NCBI GenBank assembly: GCA_949130495.1
Contig: CASBWL010000040.1
Coordinates: forward strand, 4,082,674-4,146,673
Source of the DNA: Sambucus nigra
Taxonomy: Eukaryota; Streptophyta; Magnoliopsida; Dipsacales; Adoxaceae
Length of the DNA: 64,000 nt
Reading direction: 5' to 3'
Below are positions 35,290 through 46,850 of the stretch, in pieces. The position numbers and the translations under genes are program-made. How positions within the stretch are numbered: position 1 is the first letter of the stretch; each line of letters starts with the position of its first letter. Below the pieces are notes generated by a model. It searched no databases. It was not told the DNA's origin and saw nothing but the letters and a program-made list of their open reading frames with translations.

Positions 35290-36840
35290 AATCTCCCCCT
35301 ATGTCTATGCCGGTACAACATAAAAACATCCAAATTATCAAAATTAAATGACCTATTCAAATCTAACTTACCATAAATTCAAAAGTGGAAAGATAAAATG
35401 CTAAGCCTTCAAACTTTCTTTAAACGTCCTCAACTTCAAAATCTTCAAATCTTTTAGCTTGTCTCATCAGGGTGTTCCAACTTTGATCAACAAACTATGT
35501 ACCTACACGTGAGACAAAATAAATACCTTCGTGACATATCGAGTTTATATGAGATAAACATAAATCAAAACATAAAGATTAAATCTCAAATATCTCCCAT
35601 AATGCAAAAACTCCCGCATAAAACATAATTCGTTATCCCCCTTTTTATTTGTTCGAAATAGACATGGAAGCGAATAAACCAAATAAACATGGAGTTGTCA
35701 CGATGAATAAGGCAAACAAACTGCTATTAACAAGGGATACTCAAAGATGTTCCACGAACTATTTTTTATTTTTCGATTTTTTCTTGCAAAAATGCAAAAA
35801 TAATTTTACAAAAAAAATCAAAATGTGAATCTACACTAAGATAACCAAATCATGGAAATGGAATGAATGGGTGTGAAAAAATTTAATAGGAAATATCAAT
35901 GCAATCTCATAACATATGTGCATGATGAATCTGCATACTCCTAACGAATGCACTCAAACTTCAACTCAATCCATCAATAAATCAATGTCAATAATGATTT
36001 TCACACCAATAATGTATAAAACTATGTAATGCTTTTTCATGACATTCAAGGACGTGCCAACCCGTTTTATATTCCATTCAAACTCCCTCATAAATAATTT
36101 TTCTATTTTTCTTTAAGAGGTGATGAAATAAACAGTTTGGCCCATATATGACATATATTTCTTTTTATTGCCATTTAAATTTTTTAGGGATCTTTTGACC
36201 GCTTTGGACCATGGTTTCTGTTTCTACCACAATGTTTTTGGTCCTAATTAAATGGTGACTTAATCTCAAAGGAAAAATGTGTACCTTTTGTAGCCCTTCC
36301 CCGTTTTTAAATAAGTCACACAAACTCACCCAACGGTTTTTACATGCACTGCTTTCTTGTCAAGTTTTATTGCATCTGGTTCATTTTAAAGACATAATTA
36401 AGATGAAAACCCTATAAACAACATGTGATGGACATGTACAATAATAAAACAAATCCATTCAAGTGTGCATTAAAGGAAATTATGAGTCAAACATGTAGAA
36501 AATAATCTCAAATTTCATCTTAATGACTCTACACATTATAACGCACAACGATGGAATGATGATCCATATCAAAATACAATCAAATCATCATGTGGATATG
36601 GAATGAAATTGTGACTCGTTCAACCTAAATGTTCATTCATATAAGGTGCAAAAAAAATACAAAACTCTTTATGTCTTTTTCCAAAAAGTTTATGAAAATA
36701 AAATCTTTTTTCTTTTTCAAACTTTTTCTAAAAAAAAAATAGAAAATCTTTTTGTATTTTTCCATAAATTTTAAGAAACAAAAAATCTGATACAAAAAAT
36801 ACATGTCAAACTAGTAGCAAATGTATACCATGACGCACAA
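35290..36840 (-). other. AT-rich internal filler of the SIRE-like element
   Basis: This lies between the PPT and the end of gag, where a full copia element would carry pol. I find no protease, integrase or RT motif on either strand, only A/T-rich runs. It is therefore a deletion product or replaced sequence. Confidence 0.6.
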
Positions 36841-37302
36841 CTAGTGAATGACAAACATCCAACACACTGAACCAAAAGATCTAACATGAGGAGAATCTCG
36901 TGAAGGCAAATGAGAGTCATGAACAACAAGTCCTAAAGGCTCTAAATCCGATTTCCTAACCCAAACCGATGTGTAACGACGCGTGGGAGTTTTGGGAACC
37001 GGTGCGACATTATTTTTAAACTTCCTAGGAGCGTTTTGAAGCTTGTAATAAAAATGCCTAAGATGATCTTGCCTCCCGCAATGTGTGCACGTGTAAATTG
37101 GGCGGTGAATGTTACCTAAAGGTGGTCCTCTCCTAAAGTTTTTAGGCAGTGCTCTCCTAAAATTCCTAGGCGGCTCTATCACGATGTTCCTAGGTGGCTC
37201 TCTCTTGACGAACCTAGGTGCCTCTCTCACGATGTTCCTAGCTAGCTCTCTCCTGACGAACCTAGGTGCCTTTCTCTTAACAACCCTAGGAGGCTCTCTC
37301 AC
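36841..37302 (-). pseudogene. gag: C-terminal gag part with octapeptide repeats and knuckle
   Basis: The minus-strand frame opens with about eight consecutive 8-residue units of the form xPRxVxRE (examples APRFVRRE, APRFVKRE, PPRNFRRA), that is, 24-bp DNA repeats at about 37110-37302. Then comes CTHCGRQDHLRHFYYKL, a zinc knuckle whose last Cys is Tyr. Then VWVRKSDLEPLGLVV follows, resembling the segment between gag and protease of SIRE-type copia elements. The strongly basic repeat could bind RNA. The frame ends at 36841 before any protease. Confidence 0.7.
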
Positions 37303-37840
37303 ACGTGTGGAGTTGGCTTTGGGAATGGATGGAACACTATCATCGAAGCCTATACCACACCTATCGTTTTTTATTTGTACAATTCCTTAACACCTTATCT
37401 ATCTTTTCTTAACTAGACTCAAAATCAAACTCCACCTCTCTTGACTCTCTCAAACTCTTATCCAGCTCACCTATCCTTGACTCAAGTACACGTCTAGCAT
37501 CCTCAACCTCTCAAAGCTCTTTTTTCATAGTCTCCATCAACCCTCTAAGACTATCTCTCTCGCCCTCGACATATCCTAGCTTCTCTCTATGCATCTTCTC
37601 ACGTGTCTTAAAATCCTATATCAACACATCGGTGTTGTTCCTATCCGAGACACGTTCTTTCAACTGAGCCTCTAATTTCAAGTTTGCCTTCTTTATTTTT
37701 AAAGATTCCACATACAAATTATTACAAGCAACTTGTAACTCACTCAACTCTTCTTCTTCCTCATCATTCACCTCACCCTCACTCTTATCATTAGATACAA
37801 GGGTGGAACACTCTCGTTTAGTAGCATAAAAGACTTATTT
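37303..37840 (-). pseudogene. gag: Coiled-coil part of SIRE-like gag
   Basis: Read on the minus strand, this joins the two neighbouring gag pieces. It gives an acidic then heptad-rich segment (EVNDEEEEELSELQVACNN, later GYVEGERDSLRGLMETMKK and SRIGELDKSLRE). That is the coiled coil found between the knuckles of SIRE/Maximus gag. Several in-frame stops and shifts (for example near 37620, 37510 and 37410) prevent a single frame. Confidence 0.65.
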
Positions 37841-38074
37841 TTACGACTCACTCTCATTATGGGAAGAAGATGTCGATTTAGTAAAAATCTTCCTTATGTG
37901 AGTGGGACACTCCTCTATCGAATGACCAATTCCCTTATAAGCAAGACACCTCTCAGAGTCGCTTTCAACAGAAAATTTAAAACAAGAATTTGGCTGAATT
38001 TTCCAAATAGACTTTTCAAGAAGTTGACATCTTAAATCATCGAAATCGCCAAAATCCATACTTAAAAAAATCAA
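37841..38074 (-). pseudogene. gag: First zinc-knuckle part of SIRE-like gag
   Basis: The frame carries CLAYKGIGHSIEECPTHIRK, where the SIRE family has C-X2-C-X4-H-X4-C. The second Cys is Tyr here. It is followed by a Ser-rich acidic end (SSSHNESES) and a stop. Upstream gag sequence appears lost, because only about 170 bp separate it from the PBS. Confidence 0.75.
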
Positions 38075-38225
38075 TTTTCAAACCAGTTTTGAAAAAATAA
38101 GGATCACAATACAATAATTTAGTGCAACCTGGTATGATACCAATTTGAGTACGTGAATAGTAAAAATTTTATCAGACGGAAAACACCCAAAAAAATCAGG
38201 ATCGCTCGATAAATTAGAGCAACTT

Positions 38226-38240
38226 GCTCTGATACCAATT
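38226..38240 (-). promoter_or_regulatory. Primer binding site, minus strand
   Basis: The minus strand reads AATTGGTATCAGAGC immediately inside the right LTR, matching initiator-Met tRNA. A decayed second copy of the surrounding 31 bp lies at about 38119-38150. Confidence 0.88.
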
Positions 38241-39416
38241 TCAGAGTGTAGTGATCTCCCTAAATAAAGCTTTTATATCAATTTGAAAACTGATGCAGTG
38301 CAGCAGAATATCTCAAAGTGTTCTCAAATTAATTTTAAGACTACCCAATTAGTTTCCATTAATCCCAAATTTTATTTAAACCCTAAATCATGCATCTAGG
38401 TGATTTGAAAGCATTAAATCAGGAAGCATGCAAGGTAAACCAAATTTCAGGAAAAATTTATTTTGTCATAAACACTTCAATCGCAATTTATAATGAATAC
38501 AATGAAATCTGTAATAATTTTATCCCGGCATACCTACATAGACACGCAATCTTGAAGTCATCAATGGAACAACCTTAGCAGTCCACACGAACACGCAGTC
38601 CAATCAATACAGGAATACCCTCAAGCATTCCTTCTTGACTCCCAGTCACATCAGCCAAGTACCACAAATGGCACCTAAATTAGCAACATAAATATCCATC
38701 AAAAGCTATTTATTGAATTCCACAAAACAACTCAGATAAAAGATATTAGGATTGTGAATTGAAAACAGATTTTGAACTCTTTACTATTGGATAAGAACAA
38801 ATATAGTTATCGAAATTGTAAACTGATTCTTAAAAGGTGTTCTGAAACAAATTCTCCACACCGAAAACCAACGCCGAAACCTCTTTATATTGGTAAAATT
38901 AAGCGGTGGCGTGTGAGTTTGGATTGGCTAAAAGCAGCGTAGCTCGAACAAAAGCCATCTCGCTCGAACGAGATTAAAATCGCTTGAACGACATCCATGT
39001 CTTTCGAACGAGTACGCTTATTTTCTCTATTCTCTGCTTCACTTTTCTAAATGATCAGTTATCAAATCCTTATCAAAACTTTTCTGATCAAAACCAACAG
39101 GAATGAAAAGCTTTTATAAAAAATATTTTTGAAACTTAAAGTTAAAAAAAACATTTATAAAAACTTTTCAAAAAACATTTTTTATATTTTGATAAATATT
39201 CTATCTTTATAAAAAATATCCCAACACTTTTAATATGAAATGTAAAATGGAACTTAAACATAATTTTACCAAAATCAACATGTTGGGGCATGAATGTTGA
39301 AGACCACTTGAATTCGGATTCGTCAATGCTTAATGATCTTGAATATTTCTTTGACGGTTGTAGCGGTATCTGACATACTTAGTTGTGAATGGACGATATA
39401 AAATAATGCCCTTACA
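38241..39416 (-). repeat. 5' LTR of the SIRE-like element
   Basis: The 1,176-bp LTR starts TGTAAGGGC on the minus strand. It is uninterrupted and serves as the empty-site reference for the insertion in its partner LTR. It includes the same GCTCGAACGA-type words at about 38942-39010. Confidence 0.9.
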
Positions 39417-39815
39417 GGATTGCTTACTTTTTTTCCCACTTTTGGGAACGGCGATGACTTGTGGCCATTTTAAGACAATTTTTCCTTAGGTTGATGTGAA
39501 TGCTTCCGTGTGTGTGGATCCCATTTGGGAGGCATTTGAGTCCCGTTATGGAAGGTTACTTCGACGATCGTGACTGAAGTTGGTGCTTATGCACGACTCA
39601 ACCTCTTTTTAGCATCGTTGCCCCCTCAAACCCCAACACACACTAACAAGCCTTCAGGTGACAATACTTATCGTGGAAAGCTCCAGGGTAGATTTTATGT
39701 CCCTCGGCCATCGTTGGGATTTTTGTTCGTGTTCCTTTGCTTTTTGGCTAACAGGCATGCCCACAGGTTTCGAGGACAGCTTCCCTTTCGAACGAGGGAG
39801 TTCATTGGGGGAGAG
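39417..39815 (+). mobile_element. 3' internal end of the outer LTR element
   Basis: It resumes after the SIRE-like insertion. GTTTCGAGGACAGCTTCCC followed by TTGGGGGAGAG directly before the LTR matches the FEDxF plus PPT ending of gypsy-type elements. One short open frame ends FEDSFPFERG. Confidence 0.6.
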
Positions 39816-40018
39816 TGATGTGTATGGGATCGCGATGATTTATTTGTATTTTTGTTTCTTTTATTTTCATGTCATTTTGAGTTATATTCTATATTAGTTA
39901 GTATATTATTAGGTTGAGGGTTCCTATGGAATATTCTAGTGTGCCCTCATTAGTTGTTTTACGTTTTAGGGTTAGCTTGGCTAGCAAGCTAGCTTTTACT
40001 TATAAATAAAGCCATTAT
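39816..40018 (+). repeat. Right LTR of the outer element, truncated by insertion
   Basis: TGATGTGTATGGGATCGCG onward aligns with 27233-27440 at roughly three quarters identity. It is cut at AAGCCATTAT where the next LTR begins. The divergence means it may belong to a related but separate element. Confidence 0.7.
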
Positions 40019-40413
40019 TGATGTGTATGGGATATATAGCGACACGTGGCGCGTGGTTGTGCCCCCGGGAGAAGAATATCTTTTATTTTCTATTTTTAGT
40101 TTAGGGTTTATTGTCATTTTCCCTTTATTTTTAGTCTTTAATTAGTCTCCAAGCATGTTTGGGACTAATGAGTCATTTTTAGTTAGTAGTTGTCATTTTT
40201 GGTCAGTTTGGGTATTAGCTTGATTAACAAATTAACCTCTCCCATAAATAGGCCCTTGATCCTCATTTGTAATTAATCTTAAATATTGAGAATTGAGAAT
40301 AGAGAGAGAAAGAACCCTTTTCATTAGTTCAGTTTATTTGTTGTTGTTGTTTTTGTGTTGTTAATAGTTGTGTAGTGTTACAATAACGCTTTCTCATTTG
40401 AAGATTTACATCA
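40019..40413 (+). repeat. LTR of a third TGATGT family member
   Basis: The 395-bp LTR begins TGATGTGTATGGGATATATAG and ends TTTACATCA. It is followed by a PBS, TGGTATCAGAGC at 40417-40428. The 5 bp before it are ATTAT. Its partner LTR is not in the window. Confidence 0.85.
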
Positions 40414-40954
40414 AATTGGTATCAGAGCTGTGTTTGTTCTTGGTGTTCGTCGAGGTCCGTGAAGCGGGTCACTAGTTATGATTCCAACTCTGGCAACCCT
40501 TCAGTTGAAAGATTGAAGAATATCCAAATGGGAATCGGTTGGATGAAAACCCTAAATTCCATTACCGCTAAAAAGGGGGATACCAACCCATTTGGCATCC
40601 TCCACCCCCTCCATCTCCACATCCTACCGCCACACAACCACCATCCCGTCTACATGAATCTCCGTCTTCATTTTTACCCAAACCCTAGCCCCTTAAAAAA
40701 CCCACAACCCCAAATTTAAAGTTTACTCCTCAAGAACCCGACAAACCCTAAAGAAACCCTAGCCCCACTACCCCTGTCAAGACAAACGTCGCCCAATTTG
40801 TTTCCCCCCGATTTGACCCTCGCTGCCACTTTGCCCTACCGTTTACCACTGGCCAACCCTTGCACCCATTTTTGGCCCCGACAAAACCCCCAAGCCCCCC
40901 TAAACAACACCAGGACCCAAACCCCCTACTTGCCGTCGCTCCGCCACAACAGGG
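40414..40954 (+). mobile_element. 5' internal part of the third family member
   Basis: It consists of the PBS, then a C-rich stretch that would encode a Pro/His/Thr-rich gag N-terminus like that of 31600-32540, with stops in all frames. It is interrupted at 40954 (last bases CAGGG) by the tandem array. Confidence 0.6.
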
Positions 40955-42432
40955 TGTAACACCCCGCCCGCCCGGAGAGAGCGAAAGGAGCGCTAATGTG
41001 ATAAAACTAAACTAAATCCACAATATAACAAGGTATAGAGCATGTACAAAATCCCACAATATAAACGAAACCACTAATCTCAATTTCTTCAAATAAATAC
41101 CAAGTCTCTCGAATTACATACAACAACTAACTCGAAAATAAAATACAAATCTCCAATGCTCTATACAATAAAATAAATAATACAAATCTTTTCCAAATAA
41201 TCCTCGCTAAAATCAATCTCCATAGCGCCCCAAAGTCCGCGCTAACCTGTCACTAAAAGAAAATATGGGGAAGTACACAATACGACAGGAAAGATGCACA
41301 ACAAATATATTTTAGCGATGTATAAAGCGTAACAACACGAGTACGAATATTCAAGTCAAATGCAAATCTCAATAGCATTTTATCAATAAATTTCTCAACA
41401 ACACATTAACCGGGTAACCAGGCCTCACCACATCCGTATATGCTTTATCAAGCCATAGCCGGGGAAACAGGAATTTTGGCGGGTGCCCAACATCCGTGCC
41501 ACATTAAAATCTCATGACAACGTGCTCATCAATAATATAATGATACAACATGAATCAAAATAATTTCAACAATTATTTTCCAGATTTCAATGAATTTAAC
41601 AATTCAAATATGAGTTCAATTAATAAGAAATCAAAGAGAATGACACTCACGAGATTTAAGGAGCATATTGTGTAAAACCCCATACCTCAAACCATGACGA
41701 GAAACCAACGATCACATCCTCAAGATCAACTCAAAAAATCTACAAAAGCTCCTCGAAGAAACTCCAACAAAATAGCCCCAATAACACCTCTAATCTAAGG
41801 TTGGAACTCACAAATCTCAAGGGCCAATGTGCATATAAAAAGAAGAGGAATACAAAATATATTTGCTGCCAAAATTTGTGCCAAAAGTATGTTAAAAAGG
41901 GTTGCCTAGGACTCACTTTTATAATGAAAAGAAATGAAGAGTTGGAATCCAAAAGACTCCTTTAAATAAGGCAAAGAAATGAAGAGTTGGAAGTCAAAAC
42001 AACTCCAAGAGTTAAAAACATTTTAAAATCATTTTAAAATCCGTTATAACTCCAATTTCGAAACCGTTTGAAATTCTCGCATTTAAAAATAATAACCAAC
42101 ATGTTAGAGCAATAAAAATAATTTTATCAAAAACTTTATTTTCCTCCATTTTCTAGAAATTAATTAAAATAGCCCAAAATTACACGGGTTGTTACAGTTC
42201 CCCACTAACAATGGAATATCGCCCTCGAAATTCGCCGGATGCCTAACTCTAAAAAATAAGGCAAACAATCTCCAAATATAATTTCGTCTCCAAAAATAAA
42301 TTCCTCACATCTAATCTAGATGCCTATCACGAATATCACCTAAAATTTTCTATCTCCAAAAATTTCTATCCACGCAATGAATCCAAAACCCAAGCCCCGA
42401 GGGTTGCCGTATACCTAAGTTCTGATACCATT
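40955..42432 (-). repeat. Array unit 1 (LTR A, internal a)
   Basis: LTR 40955-42196, internal 42197-42432. This is the outermost copy on this side. Its LTR end abuts CAGGG of the host element, the place to look for a target duplication. Confidence 0.93.
41917..41923 (-). promoter_or_regulatory. TATA box of the array LTR (representative)
   Basis: The minus strand reads CATTATAAAAG here, and the same box is in every complete LTR of the array. If used, each LTR could start transcription toward its PBS. Confidence 0.5.
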
Positions 42433-43907
42433 TGTAACACCCCCTGCCCGGAGAGAGCGAACGGAGCGCTAATGTGATAAAACTAAACTAAATCCACAAT
42501 AGAAGAAGGTATAGAGCATCTAAAAAATCCCACAATATAAACGAAACCACTAATCTCAATTTCTTCAAATACATACCAAGTCTCTCGAATTACATACAAC
42601 AACTAACTCGAAAATAAAATACAAATCTCCAATGCTCTATTCAACAAAATAAATAATTCAAATCTTTCTCAAATAATCCTCGCTAAAATCAATCTCCATA
42701 GCGGCCCAAAATCCGTACTAACCTGCCACTAAAAGAAAATATGGGAAAGTACACAATACGACAGGAAAGATGCTCAACAAATATATTTTAGCGATGAATA
42801 AAGCGTAACAACACGAGTACGAATATTCAAATCAAATGCAAATCTCAATAGCATTTTATCAATAAATTTCTCAACAACACTTTAACCGGGTAACCAAGCC
42901 TCACCACATCCGTATATGCTTTATCACGCCTTAGCCCGGGAAACAAGAATTTTGGCGGCTGCCCAAAATTCGTGCGATATTAAAATCTCATGACAACGTG
43001 CTCATCAATAATACAATGATACAACATGAATCAAAATAATTTCAACAATTATTTTACAGATTTCAATGAATTTAACTATTCAAATATGAGTTCAATTAAT
43101 AAGAAATCAAAGAGAATGACACTCGCGAGATTTAAGGAGAATATTGTGTAAAACCCCATACCTCAAACCATGATGAGAAACCAACGTTCACATCCTCAAG
43201 ATCAACTCAAAAGATCTACAAAATCTCCTCCAATAACCTCTAACAAAATAGCCCCTGTAACACCTCTAATCTAAGGTTGGAACTCACAAATGTCAAGGGC
43301 CAATGTGTATATAAAAAGAAGAGGAATACAAAATATATTTGCTGCCAAAATTTGTGCCGGAAGTATGTTAAAAAGGGTTTCCCAACACTCCATTTTATAA
43401 TGAAAAGAAATGAAGAGTTGGAATCCAAAAGACTCCTTTAAATAAGGCGCAGAAATGAAGAGTTGGAATTCAAAACAACTCGAAGCGTTAAAAACATTTA
43501 AAAATCATTTTAAATCCGTTATAACACCAATTTCGAAACCGTTTGAAATTATCGCCTTTAAAAATAATAACCAACATATTTGAGCAATAAAAATAATTTT
43601 ATAAAAAACTTTATTTTCCTCCATTTTCTAGAAATTAATTAAAATAGCCCAAAATTACGCGGGTTGTTACACTTCCCCACTAACAATGGAATTTCGCCCT
43701 CAAAATTCGCCGAATGCCTAACTCTAAAAAATAAGGCAAACGATCTCCAAATATAATTTCGGCTCCAAAAATAAATTCCGCACATCTAATCGAGATGCCT
43801 ATCACGAATATCACCTGAAATTTTCTATCTCCAAAAATTGCTATGCACGCAATGAATCCTAAACCCAAACCCCAAGGGTTGTCGTATACCTAAGCTCTGA
43901 TACCATT
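42433..43907 (-). repeat. Array unit 2 (LTR A, internal b)
   Basis: LTR 42433-43671, internal 43672-43907. The internal shows the b markers CGAGATGCC and GCTCTGATACC. Confidence 0.93.
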
Positions 43908-45391
43908 TGTAACCCCCCCCCCCCCCCCCGCCCGGAGAGAGCGAACGGAGCGCTAATGTGATAAAACTAAACTAAATCCACAATATAACAAGGTATAGAG
44001 CATCTAAAAAATCCCACAATATAAACGAAAGAACTAATCTCAATTTCGTCAAATAAATACCAAGTCTCTCGAATTACATGCAACAACTAACTCGAAAATA
44101 AAATACAAATCTCCAATGCTATATACAAAAAAATAAATAATACAAATCTTTCCCAAACAATCCTCACTAAAATCAATCTCCATAGCGCCCCAAAATCCGT
44201 GCTAACCTGCCACTAAAAGAAAATATGGAGAAGTACACAATACGATAGGAAATATGCTCAACAAATATATTTTAGCGATGAATAAAGGTTAACAACACGA
44301 GTATGAATATTCAAATCAAATGCAAATCTCAATAGCATTTTATCAATAAATTTCTCAACAACACTTTAACCGGGTAACCAGGCCTGACCACATCCGTATA
44401 TGCTTTATCAAGCCATAGCCCGAGAAACAGGAATTTTGGCGGTTGCCCAACATCCGTGCCATATTAAAATCTCATGACAACGTGCTCATCAATAATATAA
44501 TGATACAACATGAATCAAAATAATTTCAACACTTATTTTATAGATTTCAATGAATTTAACAATTCAAATATGAGTTCAATTAATAAGAAATCAAAGAGAA
44601 TGACACTCGCGAGATTTAATGAGCATATTGTGTAAAACCCCATACCTCAAACCATGATGAGAAACCAACGATCACATCCTCAAGATCAACTCAAAAGATC
44701 TACAAAAGCTCCTCCAATAACCTCCAACAAAATTTCCCCAATAACACCTCTAATCTAAGGTTGGAACTCACAAATCTCTAGGGCCAATGTGTATATAAAA
44801 AGAAGAGGAATACAAAATATATTTTTTGCCAAAATTTTTGCCAAAAGTATGTTAAAAAGGGTTGCCCAAGGCTCCCTTTTATAATGAAAAGAAATGAAGA
44901 GTTGGAATCCAAAAGACTCCTTTAAATAAGGCAAAGAATTGAAGAGTTGGAAGTCAAAACAACTCCAAGAGTTAAAAACATTTAAAAATCATTTTAAAAT
45001 CCGTTATAACACCAATTTCGAAACCGTTTCAAATTCTCGCCTTTAGAAATAACAACAAACATATTTGAGCAATAAAAATAATTTTATCAAAAACCTTACT
45101 TTCCTCCATTTTCTAGAAATTAATTAAAATAATCCAAAATTACGCCGGTTGTTACACTTCCTCACTAACAATGGAATTTCGCCCTCGAAATTCTGCGGAT
45201 GCCTAACTCTAAAAAATAAGGCAAACAATCTCCAAATATAATTTCTTCTCCAAAAATAAATTCCTCACATCTAATCTAGATGCCTATCACGAATATCACC
45301 TAAAATTTTCTATCTCCGAAAATTGCTATCCACGCAATGAATCCAAACCCAAGCCCCAAGGGTTGCCGTATACCCAAGTTCTGATACCATT
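43908..45391 (-). repeat. Array unit 3 (LTR B, internal a)
   Basis: LTR 43908-45156 with the B markers CGAAAGAACTAATC and AAAGGTTAAC and a long poly-C run at its left edge. Internal 45157-45391 (235 bp). Confidence 0.93.
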
Positions 45392-46850
45392 TGTAACACC
45401 CCCCTGCCCAGAGAGAGCGAACGGAGCGCTAATGTGATAAAACTAAAGTAAATCCACAATATAAGAAGGTATAGAGCATCTAAAAAATCCCACAATATAA
45501 ACGAAACCACTAATCTCAATTTCTTCAAATACATACCAAGTCTCTCGAATTACATACAACAACTAACTCGAAAATAAAATACAAATCTCCAATGCTCTAT
45601 ACAACAAAATAAATAATACAAATCTTTCCCAAATAATCCTCGCTAAAATCAATCTCCATAGCGGCCCAAAATACCTTCCACTAAAAGAAAATATGGGGAA
45701 GTACACAATACGACAGGAAAGATGCTCAACAAATATATTTTAGCGATGAATAAAGCGTAACAACACGAGTACGAATATTCAAATCAAATGCAAATCTCAA
45801 TAGCTTTTTGTCAATAAATTTCTCAACAACACTTTAACCGGGTAACCAAGCCTCACCACATCCGTATATGATTTATTAAGCCTTAGCCCGGGAAACAGGA
45901 ATTTTGGCGGCTACCCAAAATCCGTGCGATATTAAAATCTCATGACAACGTGCTCATCAATAATATAATGATACAACATGAATCAAAATAATTTGAACAA
46001 TTATTTTACAGATTTCAATGAATTTAACTATTCAAATATGTGTTCAATTAATAAGAAATCAAAGAGAATGACACTCGCGAGATTTAAGGAGCATATTGTG
46101 TAGAACTTCATACCTCAAACCATGATGAGAAACCAACGTTCACATCCTCAAGATCAACTCAAAAGATCTACAAAATCTCCTCCAATAACCTCCAACAAAA
46201 TAGCCCCTGTAACACCTCTAATCTAAGGTTGGAACTCACAAATGTCAAGGGCCAATGTGTATATAAAAAGAAGAGGAATACAAAATATATTTGCTGCCAA
46301 AATTTGTGCCAGAAGTATGTTAAAAAGGGTTTCCCAAAGACTCCATTTTATAATGAAAATAAATGAAGAGTTGGAATCCAAAAGACTCCTTTAATTAAGG
46401 CAAAGAAATGAAGAGTTGGAAGTCAAAACAACTCCAAGAGTTAAAAACATTTAAAAATCCGTTATAACACCAATTTCGAAACCGTTTGAAATTATCGCCT
46501 TTAAAAATAATAACCAACATATTTGGGCAATAAAAATAATTTTATAAAAAACTTTATTTTCCTCCATTTTCTAGAAATTAATTAAAATAGCCTAAAATTA
46601 TGCGGGTTGCTACACTTTCCCACTAACAATGGAATTTCGCCCTCGAAATTCGCCGAATGCCTAACTCTAAAAAATAAGGCAAACGATCTCCAAATATAAT
46701 TTCGTCTCGAAAAACAAATTCATCACATCTAATCGAGATGCCTATCACGAATATCACCGGAAATTTTCTATCTCCAAAAATTGCTATGCACGCATTGAAT
46801 CCTAAACCCAAGCCCCGAGGGTTGCCGTATACCTAAGCTCTGATACCATT
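45392..46850 (-). repeat. Array unit 4 (LTR A, internal b)
   Basis: LTR 45392-46614, the shortest intact LTR, lacking short stretches near 45670 and 46455. The LTR start reads TGTAGCAACC. Internal 46615-46850. Confidence 0.93.

Larger units (their letters stand above)
30968..39416 (-). mobile_element. Non-autonomous SIRE-like copia element, gag only
   Basis: Minus-strand order: 5' LTR (38241-39416), PBS directly adjacent (AATTGGTATCAGAGC, 38226-38240), gag remnants with coiled coil and two zinc knuckles, AT-rich filler, PPT (AGGGGGAG, within 35291-35302), 3' LTR (30968-35289, itself interrupted by a smaller element). The LTRs are ~1.18 kb once the nested insertion is subtracted. Flanks GAATT (30963-30967) and GGATT (39417-39421) match at 4 of 5 bases, consistent with an aged target duplication, so exact LTR ends are uncertain by a few bases. 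No protease, integrase or RT is present. Confidence 0.82.

Noticed and set aside
36841..39416. Env-like or pol open frames expected in a full SIRE element
   Set aside because: I looked on both strands for DTG, DDE and YVDD-type motifs between 35290 and 38240 and found none.
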